Origin: Dongia sedimenti
GTDB taxonomy: Bacteria; Pseudomonadota; Alphaproteobacteria; Dongiales; Dongiaceae
Direction: 5' to 3'
NCBI GenBank assembly: GCA_030715195.1
Contig: JAUYVI010000001.1
Span: 496,001-560,000, forward strand
Length of the DNA: 64,000 nucleotides
Position numbers and translations under genes: made by a program. Shown here piece by piece: positions 20,120 through 30,796 of this stretch (the first letter of the stretch is position 1; each line of letters opens with the position of its first letter). The notes below the pieces were generated by a model, which saw nothing but the letters and a program-made list of their open reading frames with translations, searched no databases and had not been told where the DNA came from.

Positions 20120-20886
20120 GGCCCCGGATCCTGCGCTGCCGGTCCGCTCGCCGGCGCGTCCAGCCCGCGCTTGCGGATATCGAGCGCGACGCCGACCACG
20201 ATCCCGGCCAGGGCCGCCAGCATCAGGCCGAGCTTATAGGGCAGGGGATTGGCGAGCACCGCGACCAGGCCGGCGGTGATCGCCGCGGCCCAATAGGGCA
20301 CCGAGGTCAGGAGCGGCACCACGATGCCGATGAAGGTCACGACCATGGCGAACTCCAGGCCCCAATTCTGCACTTCCGGATAGTTCTGTCCGACGGTGAT
20401 GCCGATGAAGGTCCAGAACTGCCAGTTCGCATACATGCCGCAGCAGGAGGCGAGATAGTACCAATGCGCGTTCGCTCCGCCGCCTTTTGTCCGATAGCGC
20501 CGTTCCATCACCGCGAAGGTCTCGTCGGTGAGGAAGGCGGCCAACGGAAACCGCCAGGCCTGCGTCAGATGCCGCACGTGGTCGACCAGGGTCGCGGCAT
20601 AGAGCAGGTGTCGCAGGTTCAGCACGAAGGTCGCGAACCACACGACCCAGATCCCCGATCCGCCGCCCAGCAGCACGACCGCGATGAACTGCGCCGAGCC
20701 GGAGAAGACGAACAGCGACATCGCCATCGTCTCCCAGGCGCTCAGCCCCGCGCCGGTCGCCAGCGTTCCGAACAGCAGGCCGAACGGAATCGACCCGAAC
20801 ATGAAGGGCAGGGTGTCGCGCAGGCCCCGCAGCGCTTCGCTGCCGGGCGTTTCCGTCCGCCCCTCCAGCACTTCAGAAGCGGCCAT
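20116..20886 (-). CDS. azlC: AzlC-family branched-chain amino acid exporter subunit
   Basis: A 256-aa inner-membrane protein. The hallmark region FMFGSIPFGLLFGTLATGAGLS is represented by IPFGLLFGTLA near residues 33-43, followed by VFSGSAQF and LNLRHLLYAATL. About seven transmembrane helices are visible. AzlCD exports branched-chain amino acids or analogues. The start is 3 bases after the stop of the MocR regulator, so the regulator is cotranscribed and probably controls the exporter. The substrate is inferred from the family only. Confidence 0.9.
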   Translation of the reverse strand: MAASEVLEGRTETPGSEALRGLRDTLPFMFGSIPFGLLFGTLATGAGLSAWETMAMSLFVFSGSAQFIAVVLLGGGSGIWVVWFATFVLNLRHLLYAATLVDHVRHLTQAWRFPLAAFLTDETFAVMERRYRTKGGGANAHWYYLASCCGMYANWQFWTFIGITVGQNYPEVQNWGLEFAMVVTFIGIVVPLLTSVPYWAAAITAGLVAVLANPLPYKLGLMLAALAGIVVGVALDIRKRGLDAPASGPAAQDPGP

Positions 20887-20889
20887 GGG

Positions 20890-22302
20890 TCAGACCACGC
20901 CCATATCGGCGCCGACGCTGACACCGGGTGCCGATCGCACCGTGGAAGCGATGATGTTCAAGCCGCGCTCCAGCACCGCCCGCTCCGGCGGCTCGCACAG
21001 GCAGAGCCGAATGGCGGAGGGCGCGTTGCGGGTGGTGGCAAAGGCGCCGGCCGGCGTCACCGCGACGCCGCGCATCCGGAGCTCGAGCGCGAAGGCCTCG
21101 GCCGACCAGGGTTCCGGCAGCCGCATCCAGAGATGATAGGCGCGCATCTCGTTCGAAAGATCGTGGCCGGCCAGGATCTGCCGCGCCAGCTTCTGCCGGG
21201 CGACCGCCTCGTCGCGATGGCCGTCGGCCAGCTCGCGGCCGATGCCGTTGCGGATCCAGTCGGCGCCGATCTCGGCGGTCAACGGCGTCGCCATCCAGGT
21301 GGTCGAGCGCACGACCTGGGTGAAGTCGTCGCGGCTGCCCATCGGCAGCGCCAGGTAGCCGACGCGGAGACCCGGCGCCATCGACTTCGAGAGGCTGGTG
21401 AAGTAATGCCCGAGCTCGGGCGCGAAGCTCGAAAGCGCCGGCGGGATATCCTGGCCCAGCAGGAAGCCGTAGACGTCGTCCTCGACGATCTTCACGCCAT
21501 AGCGCTGGCAGATCGCGGCGATCGCGCGCCGGCGCTCCACCGGAACGACCAGTGCCGTCGGATTCTGCAGGTTGGTCACGCAGTAGAAGACCTTGGGGTT
21601 GAGGTTCCGGCAGGCGGTCTCGAAGGCTTCGGGATCGATGCCGCTTTCATCCATGGCGACGCCGTGCAGGCGCACCCTGAGGAAGTCGGCGAGGCGGCGC
21701 AGTCCCGGATAGGTCAGGCATTCGGTGATGACGACGTCGCCGGGCTCGGTGATGGCGCCCAAGGCCGCGGTCATCGCGTGCTGGCCGCCGGCGGTGACGA
21801 TCACCCGGTCGGGCTCGATCGGGAATCCGCATTCAGTCAGCCATTGCGCGCCGGCCGCGCGATGCGCCGTCATCCCGGCATGCGGGTGATAGTCCATCAG
21901 CCGCGCGATGCCGGGTCGGCCGACGATTTCGGTCAGCGTCTCGGCCAGGATCGCGGCGCTGGTCATCGGCGTCGGGATGTTGACGGAAAGGTCGATGATC
22001 TGCGGCACGCCCAACGGCGCCTCGATGTCGATCACCGCCTGCGTCTTGCGGCGCCGCGCATCGGGACGCACGAAGGTGCCGCGCCCGACCTCGCCGCCGA
22101 TCAGGCCGCGGCGCTCGGCCTCGGCATAGGCGCGGCTCACTGTGCCGACCGTCACACCCAGGCGATATGCCAGGTCGCGGTGGGTCGGCAAACGGTCGCC
22201 CGGATTGAGCGCGCCGCCGCGCACATCGACCGCCAACGCTTCCGCAATCGCCAGATAGCGCGGTCCTTGGAACTGCTCTATTTCAGGTCGCCACATTGTC
22301 AT
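20890..22302 (-). CDS. MocR-type PLP-dependent GntR-family regulator
   Basis: A 470-aa protein with an N-terminal GntR winged helix (about residues 10-78: RLPTHRDLAYRLGVTVGTVSRAY). A class-I aminotransferase-like domain follows. The PLP lysine is in TSLSKSMAPGLRVGYLALP, and VIVTAGGQHAMTAAL and VEDDVYGFL are also family-like. MocR proteins usually sense PLP or amino compounds. The first ATG in frame is at 22302; starts further upstream need TTG. That ATG lies inside a perfect inverted repeat (22294-22312), so autoregulation is likely. It heads the operon with azlCD. Confidence 0.9.
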   Translation of the reverse strand: MTMWRPEIEQFQGPRYLAIAEALAVDVRGGALNPGDRLPTHRDLAYRLGVTVGTVSRAYAEAERRGLIGGEVGRGTFVRPDARRRKTQAVIDIEAPLGVPQIIDLSVNIPTPMTSAAILAETLTEIVGRPGIARLMDYHPHAGMTAHRAAGAQWLTECGFPIEPDRVIVTAGGQHAMTAALGAITEPGDVVITECLTYPGLRRLADFLRVRLHGVAMDESGIDPEAFETACRNLNPKVFYCVTNLQNPTALVVPVERRRAIAAICQRYGVKIVEDDVYGFLLGQDIPPALSSFAPELGHYFTSLSKSMAPGLRVGYLALPMGSRDDFTQVVRSTTWMATPLTAEIGADWIRNGIGRELADGHRDEAVARQKLARQILAGHDLSNEMRAYHLWMRLPEPWSAEAFALELRMRGVAVTPAGAFATTRNAPSAIRLCLCEPPERAVLERGLNIIASTVRSAPGVSVGADMGVV

Positions 22303-22312
22303 GATGACAATG
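22294..22312. promoter_or_regulatory. 19-base perfect palindrome over the MocR start, probable operator
   Basis: CATTGTCAT (22294-22302), one G, then ATGACAATG (22304-22312). A further half-like site TGACATCAT lies at 22320-22328. The palindrome covers the regulator's start codon and lies in the divergent gap with the DUF1127 gene. MocR regulators typically bind repeats in such gaps. Confidence 0.6.
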
Positions 22313-22404
22313 TACTGATTGACATCATTGGGCGTCAAGACATGATGCGTGCAATCGCGACATTGAATCGGAAGTCGCGAGAAACAGGCCTAAAAGCCTC
22401 ACAA

Positions 22405-22638
22405 ATGGAGAGTCAAATGTATCGATACAATTCAGAACGCAGCGGCTTTCGACCGAGCACCGGCGAGCGGCTGTCCGTCTTCGGAATGCTCGTTCGCCTC
22501 GCGGATCGACTTGCCGTCGGGCACGAGCGCCGACGGGAGCGTCTTGCGCTCGCCCGCCTGGATGACCGAATGCTCCGCGATATCGGTCTGACCGCGGCGG
22601 ATGTCGAGGGCGAGGTCACCAAGCCGTTTTGGAAGTGA
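22405..22638 (+). CDS. DUF1127 (YjiS-like) small protein
   Basis: A 77-aa protein; ATG 22417 is an alternative start giving 73 aa. The C-terminal half is a textbook DUF1127 domain: RRERLALARLDDRMLRDIGL followed by TAADVEGEVTKPFW. Proteins of this family are small and Arg-rich. Some DUF1127 members in Agrobacterium and Rhodobacter influence phosphate responses or RNA turnover. It is divergent from the MocR gene and 2 bases before the phzF-like gene. The role here is unknown. Confidence 0.85.
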   Translation: MESQMYRYNSERSGFRPSTGERLSVFGMLVRLADRLAVGHERRRERLALARLDDRMLRDIGLTAADVEGEVTKPFWK

Positions 22639-22640
22639 GC

Positions 22641-23429
22641 ATGCAACTCGACGTGTACCAAATCGACGCCTTCAGCGACCGGCCCTTCGCGGGCAATCCC
22701 GCCGGGGTCGTGCCGCTGAAGTCGTGGTTGCCGGACGCCGTGCTGCAATCGATCGCGGCCGAGATCAACCAGGCGGAGACCGCCTTCTTCGCGCCCGAAG
22801 GCGACCACTACCGCATCCGCTGGTTCACGCCGACCACCGAGGTGAAGCTCTGCGGCCATGCGACGCTCGCCAGCGCCCATGTGCTGCACGCCCTCGGCCA
22901 AGCGCCCGCGAAGATCGTCTTCGACAGCCTTTCAGGCCCGCTCTCGGTCGCCAAGGCCGGGCCGCGCCTCGAACTCGATTTCCCGCGCCATGACGTCCAT
23001 CCGCAGCCCGAAGCGCTGGCCAAGGTCGCCGCCTGCTTCGATGTGAAGCCGGTCGAGATGCATGTCAGCGAAAGCTATGACGCCTATCTGGCGCTGTATG
23101 AGAAGGCCGCCGATATCGCGCGTCTCACCCCGGATTTTGCGAAGCTGAACGCGCTCGACCGCACCGTCATCGTGACCGCGCGCGGCGACGACGGCATCGA
23201 CTTCGTCTCCCGCTATTTCGCGCCGACCGCCGGCATCCCCGAGGATCCCGTGACCGGCTCGACCCATTGCGTGCTCGCGACCTTCTGGTCGCGCGTGCTC
23301 GGCAAGACCGACTTCCACGCGCGCCAGGTCTCCAAACGCGGTGGCGACCTCTGGCTGAAGCTCGAAGGCGACCGCGTGAAGATCGCCGGCCACAGCACCG
23401 CGGTGATGCAGGGCACGATTTCGGTTTAG
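22641..23429 (+). CDS. PhzF-family isomerase/epimerase
   Basis: A 262-aa protein of the diaminopimelate-epimerase-like fold. DVYQIDAFSDRPFAGNPAGV is the N-terminal signature, represented by QIDAF and GNPAGV. Glu46 in QAETAFF is the catalytic position of PhzF. The second half repeats the fold, with IPEDPVTGSTHC near the end. PhzF isomerises dihydro-hydroxyanthranilate in phenazine synthesis, but most homologues, as here, lack other phenazine genes and have unknown substrates. GGAAG at 22631-22635 supports the ATG at 22641. Confidence 0.9.
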   Translation: MQLDVYQIDAFSDRPFAGNPAGVVPLKSWLPDAVLQSIAAEINQAETAFFAPEGDHYRIRWFTPTTEVKLCGHATLASAHVLHALGQAPAKIVFDSLSGPLSVAKAGPRLELDFPRHDVHPQPEALAKVAACFDVKPVEMHVSESYDAYLALYEKAADIARLTPDFAKLNALDRTVIVTARGDDGIDFVSRYFAPTAGIPEDPVTGSTHCVLATFWSRVLGKTDFHARQVSKRGGDLWLKLEGDRVKIAGHSTAVMQGTISV

Positions 23430-23468
23430 GCTTGAGGGTGGATGCACGACGTTTCCGCAAACTCGGTC

Positions 23469-23554
23469 GTCATCCCGGGACTTGGTCCCGGGATCCACGC
23501 CTTTTCTTCTTCGAGCCCCAAGGCGTGGATCCCGGCGCCTAGCGCCGGGATGAC
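23469..23554. repeat. Large interspersed palindromic repeat
   Basis: The left arm, from GTCATCCCGGG, and the right arm, ending CCGGGATGAC, are complementary over most of their length (23469-23503 with 23520-23554). Each arm also holds its own hairpin (CCCGGGA..TCCCGGG and CCCGGCGC..GCGCCGGG). Elements of this look are dispersed widely in alphaproteobacterial genomes between genes. It lies between the phzF-like and lysE-like genes and could also act as a terminator. Confidence 0.7.
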
Positions 23555-23578
23555 GGAGCTTAAAAGCGGAGCGCCCTG

Positions 23579-24199
23579 ATGATCGCCCCCGAATCCTTCC
23601 TGCTCTTCCTCGGCGCGGTGCTGATCCTGCTCGTGACGCCCGGCCCGAACATGGCCTTCGTGCTGACCAGCGGCGCCGCCTATGGCTGGCGCGGCGGTGT
23701 CGCCGCGGCGGTCGGGATCGGCGTGGTCGATCTCGTCTTCACCCTGATCTGCGCCTTCGGTCTCGCCGGATTGCTTTCCGCATACCCCGATATGTTCGAG
23801 GCGATCCGCTGGTTGGGCGCTGGCTATCTCGTCTACTTGGCCATCGCCTGCATCCGCAGCGCAGGGCGGAAAGGTGCGGGTGTCATCGAAACCGAACCGT
23901 CGCGCTGGGCGATCTTCGTCCGCGGGCTCGCCTCGAACATCGCCAATCCGAAAGCGATCCTGTTCTTCCTGGTCTTCATCCCGCAGTTCATCGATGCCGG
24001 TCAGGGCTCGGTCTTCGCGCAGTTCGTGCTGCTCGGCTGTGCGCTCGCGGCGATCGGCACGCTGTTCCACGGCGCGCTGGGTGCGCTCGGCGCGGCGGGC
24101 GCGGCGCTCGCCGGGCAGAGCGCCAAAACAAAACGCGGCCTGCAGGTGCTGCAGGCCGCGGTGTTTCTCCTGATCGCCGGTCGCTTGGTGCTCGGTTAG
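23579..24199 (+). CDS. LysE/RhtB-family amino acid exporter
   Basis: A 206-aa inner-membrane protein. The N-terminal [20 protein letters not shown] is the family hallmark (key part TPGPN at about residues 20-24). Six hydrophobic helices follow, and [21 protein letters not shown] is the second conserved block. The family exports amino acids and related small molecules by proton antiport. The substrate cannot be told. Its stop overlaps that of the convergent pstB (24196-24199), so the two transcripts meet without an intervening terminator. Confidence 0.9.
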   Translation: MIAPESFLLFLGAVLILLVTPGPNMAFVLTSGAAYGWRGGVAAAVGIGVVDLVFTLICAFGLAGLLSAYPDMFEAIRWLGAGYLVYLAIACIRSAGRKGAGVIETEPSRWAIFVRGLASNIANPKAILFFLVFIPQFIDAGQGSVFAQFVLLGCALAAIGTLFHGALGALGAAGAALAGQSAKTKRGLQVLQAAVFLLIAGRLVLG

Positions 24200-24990
24200 C
24201 CGAAGCGGCCGGTGATGTATTCCTGGGTCTTCGGGTGCGACGGCGAGGTGAACAGTTTCTCCGTCGTGTCGAACTCGATCAGCTCGCCGAGATACATGAA
24301 AGCGGCGAAGCTGGTGCAGCGCGCCGCCTGCTGCATGTTGTGGGTCACGATCGCGATCGTGTAGTCGGTCTTCAGCTCGTCGATCAGCTCCTCGATCTTC
24401 GCGGTCGAGATCGGGTCGAGCGCGGAGCAGGGCTCGTCGAGCAGGATGACCTCGGGCTTCACCGCGACCGAACGGGCGATGCAGAGACGCTGCTGCTGGC
24501 CGCCGGAGAGGCCTTGGCCGCTGGTGTGCAGCTTGTCCTTCACCTCTTCCCAGAGCGCGGCGCGGCGCAGCGCCGATTCGACCCGCTCATCCATCTCGGA
24601 CTTCGAGAGCTTCTCGTAGAGCCGGACGCCGAAGGCGATGTTCTCGTAGATCGACATCGGGAACGGCGTCGGTTTCTGGAACACCATGCCGATCTTGGAC
24701 CGCAGGCTGTCCGCCGGTTCCTTGCTGGTCAGGATGTTCTGGCCGTCCATCAGCACCTCGCCTTCGGCGCGCTGCTTCGGATAGAGCTCGTAGATCCGGT
24801 TGAGGATCCGGAGCAGGGTGGACTTGCCGCAGCCCGAGGGACCGATGAATGCCGTCACCGTCTTCTCGTAGAGCGGCAGGCTGATATCCTTCAGCGCCTT
24901 GGACTGGTCGTAATAGAACGACAGGTTGCGGATCGAAATTTTTTCCTTCAGGCCCGCGGCGCGGACGTTGGTCATGGCTTCGGCGTTCAT
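24196..24990 (-). CDS. pstB: PstB phosphate ABC transporter ATPase
   Basis: A 264-aa ATPase. Walker [10 protein letters not shown] is at residues 50-58; the PstB-typical loop [12 protein letters not shown] follows. The signature [16 protein letters not shown] and Walker [16 protein letters not shown] are present, with the switch region [13 protein letters not shown]. It powers high-affinity phosphate import with PstSCA. The start overlaps the pstA stop by 4 bases. No phoU follows: the next gene is the convergent lysE-like gene. Confidence 0.97.
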   Translation of the reverse strand: MNAEAMTNVRAAGLKEKISIRNLSFYYDQSKALKDISLPLYEKTVTAFIGPSGCGKSTLLRILNRIYELYPKQRAEGEVLMDGQNILTSKEPADSLRSKIGMVFQKPTPFPMSIYENIAFGVRLYEKLSKSEMDERVESALRRAALWEEVKDKLHTSGQGLSGGQQQRLCIARSVAVKPEVILLDEPCSALDPISTAKIEELIDELKTDYTIAIVTHNMQQAARCTSFAAFMYLGELIEFDTTEKLFTSPSHPKTQEYITGRFG

Positions 24991-25826
24991 TGGTGCGCCT
25001 TCTTTGCAGTCAGGATGCGGGCGAAAATGCTGAGGGTCAGCACCGACATGGTGATCAGCAGCGCGCCGGTCCAGGCCAGCTGCTGCCAGTCCACATAGGG
25101 GCTGAGCGCGAACTGGAAGATCACCACCGGCAGGCTGGCCATCGGCGCGTTGAGGTCGGCGCTCCAGAACTGGTTGTTGAGCGCGGTGAAGAGCAGGGGC
25201 GCGGTCTCGCCGGAGATGCGCGCGACCGCCAGCAGCACGCCGGTGACGATGCCGGTGCGCGCCGCCCGGTAGGCGATCGAGATGATCATCTTCCAGCGCG
25301 GCGTGCCGACCGAGGCGGCGGCCTCGCGCAGCGTATCGGGCACCAGGCGGAGCATATCCTCGGTGGTGCGGACCACGACCGGAATCACCAGGATCGCCAA
25401 GGCAACGCCGCCGGCGAGGCCGGAGAAGTGTCCCATGGTCGCCACCATGATCTCATAGACGAACAGGCCGATCACGATCGAGGGCGCCGAGAGCAGGATG
25501 TCGTTGATGAAACGGACGACATGGGCGATGCGGCGGTAGCGGCCGTATTCGGCGAGATAGGTGCCGGCCAGGATGGCGATCGGCGTGCCGACGACGATGC
25601 CCATCGCGGTCATGATCAGGCTGCCGACGATGGCGTTGAGCAGGCCGCCCTGGCCACCCGGCGGCGGGGTCATGTCGGTGAAGACGGCGAGATTGAGCCC
25701 GCTCGCGCCCTCATAGATCAGCGTGCCGAGAATGATGGCGAGGATCGAGAGCCCGAGGCCGGCCGCGGTGATCGAGAGACCCATGAAGATCTTGCTGCGG
25801 AGCCGGCGGCGATCGGCGATCTGCAT
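24987..25826 (-). CDS. pstA: PstA phosphate ABC transporter permease
   Basis: A 279-aa permease with six hydrophobic helices. The binding-protein-dependent-transport motif [20 protein letters not shown] (key part [11 protein letters not shown]) is in the penultimate cytoplasmic loop, followed by [15 protein letters not shown], typical of PstA. It forms the channel with PstC. It starts 1 base after the pstC stop region and overlaps pstB by 4 bases. Confidence 0.96.
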   Translation of the reverse strand: MQIADRRRLRSKIFMGLSITAAGLGLSILAIILGTLIYEGASGLNLAVFTDMTPPPGGQGGLLNAIVGSLIMTAMGIVVGTPIAILAGTYLAEYGRYRRIAHVVRFINDILLSAPSIVIGLFVYEIMVATMGHFSGLAGGVALAILVIPVVVRTTEDMLRLVPDTLREAAASVGTPRWKMIISIAYRAARTGIVTGVLLAVARISGETAPLLFTALNNQFWSADLNAPMASLPVVIFQFALSPYVDWQQLAWTGALLITMSVLTLSIFARILTAKKAHQ

Positions 25827-25827
25827 G

Positions 25828-26811
25828 TTACTTGCCCCGCTGTTCCATGCGGTGGAGCATCAGGCGCGCCGCCGCGAGGACGATGAAGGTGACCACGAAG
25901 AGGATGAGACCGAGCGCGATCAATGAGGACGTATAGAGGTCGCCGGTCGCCTCGGTAAACTCATTGGCGATGGTCGCCGAGATCGTGGTGCCGGGCGCCA
26001 GCAGCGAGGTCGCGATCTTGTGCGCGTTGCCGATCACGAAGGTGACCGCCATGGTCTCGCCGAGGGCGCGGCCGAGCGCCAGCATGATCGCGCCGATCAC
26101 GCCGGCGCGGGTGTGCGGGATGACGACGTTCTTCACCACCTCCCACTTGGTCGAGCCGAGACCATAGGCCGCTTCCTTCAGCATCGGCGGCACGGTCTCG
26201 AACACGTCGCGCGTCACGGAGGAAATGAAGGGCAGGATCATGATCGACAGGATGATCGCCGCGGTGAAGACGCCGATGCCATAGGGCGGGCCGGCGAACA
26301 GCTGCGCGAGGCCAGGAACATACGATGCCTTGTCGATGATCCAGGGCTGGAAGGTCTGCTGCAGGAACGGCGCCAGCACGAACAGGCCCCAGATGCCGTA
26401 GATGATGCTGGGGATGCCGGCCAGGAGCTCGATCGCAATGGCGATCGGCCGCGCCAGCCAGGCGGGGCTGAGTTCGGTCAGGAAGACCGAGATGCCGAGG
26501 CCGACCGGCACCGCGATGAAGAGCGCGATGGCCGAGGTCAGCAAGGTGCCGTAGATCGGCGCCGCGGCGCCGAAAATCTCGGTCACCGGGTTCCAGCTCT
26601 GCGAGGTGATGAAGCCGAGGCCGAATGCCCGAATCGCCGGCAGCGAGCCGTGGATGAGCGAGACGAACACGCCGCCGAGGACCAGCAGCACCAGAATTGC
26701 CGAACCGAAGGTGAGGGCATGCATCACCCGATCGCCGATCGGGCGCGCGCTGACTCTTGGTCTGGTCTCGCCCGTCGCAGTCAAAGTCTGGCTCAGTGAC
26801 ATTTCGGCCAT
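25828..26811 (-). CDS. pstC: PstC phosphate ABC transporter permease
   Basis: A 327-aa permease. A cytoplasmic N-terminal segment (about 1-30) is followed by six to seven hydrophobic helices. The transport-loop motif [18 protein letters not shown] and [18 protein letters not shown] are typical of PstC. The protein is of family length. It lies 124 bases downstream of pstS and adjoins pstA. Confidence 0.96.
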   Translation of the reverse strand: MAEMSLSQTLTATGETRPRVSARPIGDRVMHALTFGSAILVLLVLGGVFVSLIHGSLPAIRAFGLGFITSQSWNPVTEIFGAAAPIYGTLLTSAIALFIAVPVGLGISVFLTELSPAWLARPIAIAIELLAGIPSIIYGIWGLFVLAPFLQQTFQPWIIDKASYVPGLAQLFAGPPYGIGVFTAAIILSIMILPFISSVTRDVFETVPPMLKEAAYGLGSTKWEVVKNVVIPHTRAGVIGAIMLALGRALGETMAVTFVIGNAHKIATSLLAPGTTISATIANEFTEATGDLYTSSLIALGLILFVVTFIVLAAARLMLHRMEQRGK

Positions 26812-26935
26812 CTCGGCGCTTGATCCATACCAATTTCGTGGGGCGAAGGGTAGGGACCCTTCTTGGAACGCGACGGGGAGCCGGCTCGCGCCGACTCCCC
26901 TGCGCGCTTACGCGTCGGACAAGCGGTCTTGGGGA

Positions 26936-27991
26936 TTACATCCCAGCATAGACCGGCTTGCCGTCCGCGGTGATCTCGGCCCAGCTCTTCTTGACCAGGG
27001 TGACGAGGTCATCCGGCAGCGGCACATAGGCGAGCTCGTTCGCCATGTCGTCGCCGTTCTTGTAGGCCCAGTCGAAGAACTTGAGGGCCTCGGCAACTGC
27101 GGCCGGATCCTTCGGCTGCTTGTGGATCAGGATGAAGGTGGCACCCGAGATCGGCCAGCTTTCGGCGCCGGGCTCGTTGGTCAGCATCAGGCCGAAGCCG
27201 GGAACGCTGGACCAGTCGGCGTTCTTGGCCGCGGCCTGGAAGGCCTCGGCCGTCGGGGAGACCGCCTTGTTTTCCTTGTTCACCAGCTTGGTGAAGGTCA
27301 TGTTGTTCTGCTTGGCATAGGCGTACTCGACGTAGCCAATGCCGCCCGAGGTCTGGGTCACGTTGCCGGCGACGCCTTCGTTACCCTTGGCGCCGATGCC
27401 GACCGGCCATTCGACCGCGGTCGCCGCGCCGACCTTCGACTTCCAGTCGTCGCTCATCTGGGAGAGATAGGTGGTGAAGATGAAGGAGGTGCCCGATCCG
27501 TCGGAGCGGTGGACGACGACGATCGCCTGGTCGGGCAGCTTGACCGACGGGTTGTGCGACTGGATCGCCGGGTCGTTCCACTTCGCGATCTTGCCCTGGA
27601 AGATGTCGGCCAGGGTCTTGCCGTCGAGCACGATGTCGCCCGGCTTGACGCCTTCGAGGTTGACGACCGGAACCACGCCGCCCATGACGGTCGGGAACTG
27701 CGCGAGGCCGGCTGCGTCGAGGTCGGCGGGCTTCAGCGGCGCGTCGCTGGCGCCGAAGGTCACGGTGTCGGCCTTGATCTGCTTGATGCCGCCGCCGGAA
27801 CCGATCGACTGGTAGTTGAGACCGACGCCGGTCTCCTTGTGGTAGGCGTCAGCCCACTTGGCGTAGATCGGGTAGGGGAAGGTGGCGCCGGCGCCCGAGA
27901 TGTCGGCCGCGGTGGCAACCGCCGGGATGGCAAGAGCCGCGGAGCTGAACAAAGCAGCCGCCGCGATAAAGCGGGTCAAATCCAGTTTCAT
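26936..27991 (-). CDS. pstS: PstS periplasmic phosphate-binding protein
   Basis: A 351-aa protein with a Sec signal peptide (about residues 1-28, ending VATAAD). The mature protein begins [16 protein letters not shown], the PstS hallmark, followed by [13 protein letters not shown] and TFGASDAPL, and later [12 protein letters not shown], which lines the phosphate site. GGAGAGGCTCC just before the ATG at 27991 fixes the start over an ATG 54 bases upstream. First gene of pstSCAB; a candidate Pho box lies about 135 bases upstream. Confidence 0.97.
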   Translation of the reverse strand: MKLDLTRFIAAAALFSSAALAIPAVATAADISGAGATFPYPIYAKWADAYHKETGVGLNYQSIGSGGGIKQIKADTVTFGASDAPLKPADLDAAGLAQFPTVMGGVVPVVNLEGVKPGDIVLDGKTLADIFQGKIAKWNDPAIQSHNPSVKLPDQAIVVVHRSDGSGTSFIFTTYLSQMSDDWKSKVGAATAVEWPVGIGAKGNEGVAGNVTQTSGGIGYVEYAYAKQNNMTFTKLVNKENKAVSPTAEAFQAAAKNADWSSVPGFGLMLTNEPGAESWPISGATFILIHKQPKDPAAVAEALKFFDWAYKNGDDMANELAYVPLPDDLVTLVKKSWAEITADGKPVYAGM

Positions 27992-28126
27992 AGGAGCCTC
28001 TCCTCCGTTGCGGAACGCAGAAATCTGCGCGCCGGTCCCCATCAACGACCCGCCGCTTGGTGCGACGTTGCTAAAAAAGGCGACCCACGCGATGGCGGGA
28101 AGCTAGGCAGGATCGGTTGCACTTTG

Positions 28127-28155
28127 ATGACACTGATTAGACGGGAATGTGTCAG
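28127..28155 (-). promoter_or_regulatory. Candidate Pho box upstream of pstS
   Basis: On the minus strand, three 7-mers lie in 11-base phase: CTGACAC, CCGTCTA and GTGTCAT, with 4-base spacers ATTC and ATCA. The consensus PhoB half-site is CTGTCAT. The outer two match well and the middle one weakly. It is oriented toward pstS, and no other gene is served on that strand. Confidence 0.5.
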
Positions 28156-28310
28156 ATCGGGGAAAATTGGGATTCCCCTGGGGATGACCAAGGTTAACAA
28201 GGGGTTGGCGGCAGCTTGCCGGGGGCCGGGAAATGGGCTACCACCCCTCCGAAGTCCATCGGCCCACAAGATCGGGCCAGCGCAACCCCCTGCACGAGAT
28301 CGGGCGTCCG

Positions 28311-29444
28311 ATGTCCTCACCCGGCGAAAGATTCCTTTTGCCCGCGGGCCTTTCCGACGGCCTGCCGCCGGAAGCCGGCTTCGAGGCGGCGATCGTCGAG
28401 CGGCTGATGGCGGCCTTCGGCGCCTGGGGCTACGAGCGCGTCAAGCCGCCGCTGATCGAGTTCGAGGACAGCCTGCTCTCCGGCCCCGGCGAGGCCATGG
28501 CGGCGGACACTTTCCGCCTGATGGACCCGATTTCGCAGCGGATGATGGGCCTCAGGGCCGATATCACGCCCCAGGTCGGCCGGATCGCCGCCAGCCGGCT
28601 CACCAACGCGCCGCGGCCGATTCGCCTGTCCTATGCCGGCCAGGTGCTCCGGGTTAAAGGCGAGCAGATGCGCCCCGAGCGGCAGATCGGCCAGGCCGGC
28701 GTCGAGCTCATCGGCACGACTTCCGCCGCGGCCGATGCCGAGGTGATCCTGCTCGGCGCCGAAGCCCTGAACGCCGTCGGCGTGCAGCAGCTCGTGGTCG
28801 ATCTCAACGTGCCGACCTTGGCGCCGGCCATCCTGCGCGATGCCGGCATCGCCGACCCGAAAGCGCTGATCGCGGCGCTCGACCGCAAAGATATGACAGC
28901 CGTGCGACAGTCCGCGGGCAGTCTGACCCCATTGCTGGAAGCGCTGATCCATGCCGTCGGTCCGGCCGACACCGCGATCGAAGCGCTGAACGCCCTGAAG
29001 CTCGACGGCGATGCGGCGATCCAGCGCGAGCGTCTGCGCGCCGTCGTGGCGCTGATCCGCGCCGCGCGCCCCGATCTCACGCTCACGGTCGATCCGACCG
29101 ATCACCGCGGCTTCGAATATCACACCGGCGTCACCTTCTCGCTGCTGGCGCCGAGCGTGCGCGGCGATTTCGGGCGCGGCGGCCGCTATGTGAACCAGGC
29201 CGGCGAGCCGGCGACCGGCTTCACGCTTTATCTCGACACCTTGCAGCGCGCCCTGCCGGCGTCGGCGGCGCCGAACCGCATCTTCGTCCCGCACGGCACG
29301 CCGCCCGCCGAGGCCCAGCGCCTGCGCGGCGAGGGCTGGGTGACGATCCAGGGCCTGGAAGCGGCGAAGGATGATGCGGCGGAAGCGCGGCGGCTCGGCT
29401 GCACGCGGCTCTGGCGCAACGGCCAACCTGTCGAATTGAAGTGA
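28311..29444 (+). CDS. hisZ: HisZ ATP phosphoribosyltransferase regulatory subunit
   Basis: A 377-aa HisRS-like protein lacking tRNA-binding C-terminal domain. It activates the short form of HisG, the first enzyme of histidine synthesis. Class-II-synthetase motifs are recognisable: FEDSLLSGPGEAMAADTFRLMDP, RADITPQVGRIAA, and YAGQVLR. The family-typical YHTGVTFSLLAP replaces the HisRS active-site loop. The ATG at 28311 gives a normal N-terminus; an ATG at 28233 would add 26 low-quality residues. The gene pairs with purA, 29 bases downstream, an arrangement often seen in alphaproteobacteria. Confidence 0.92.
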   Translation: MSSPGERFLLPAGLSDGLPPEAGFEAAIVERLMAAFGAWGYERVKPPLIEFEDSLLSGPGEAMAADTFRLMDPISQRMMGLRADITPQVGRIAASRLTNAPRPIRLSYAGQVLRVKGEQMRPERQIGQAGVELIGTTSAAADAEVILLGAEALNAVGVQQLVVDLNVPTLAPAILRDAGIADPKALIAALDRKDMTAVRQSAGSLTPLLEALIHAVGPADTAIEALNALKLDGDAAIQRERLRAVVALIRAARPDLTLTVDPTDHRGFEYHTGVTFSLLAPSVRGDFGRGGRYVNQAGEPATGFTLYLDTLQRALPASAAPNRIFVPHGTPPAEAQRLRGEGWVTIQGLEAAKDDAAEARRLGCTRLWRNGQPVELK

Positions 29445-29473
29445 TGGCCGAACTCAAGTAACGGAGTGGAAGA

Positions 29474-30766
<1,293 letters not shown>

Positions 30767-30796
30767 GCCGTCGCATCGCCGCTTTGCCGCCAGGGA

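Noticed and set aside
22641-23429. Phenazine biosynthesis cluster
   Set aside because: Only the phzF-like gene is present; the family is widespread in non-producers.
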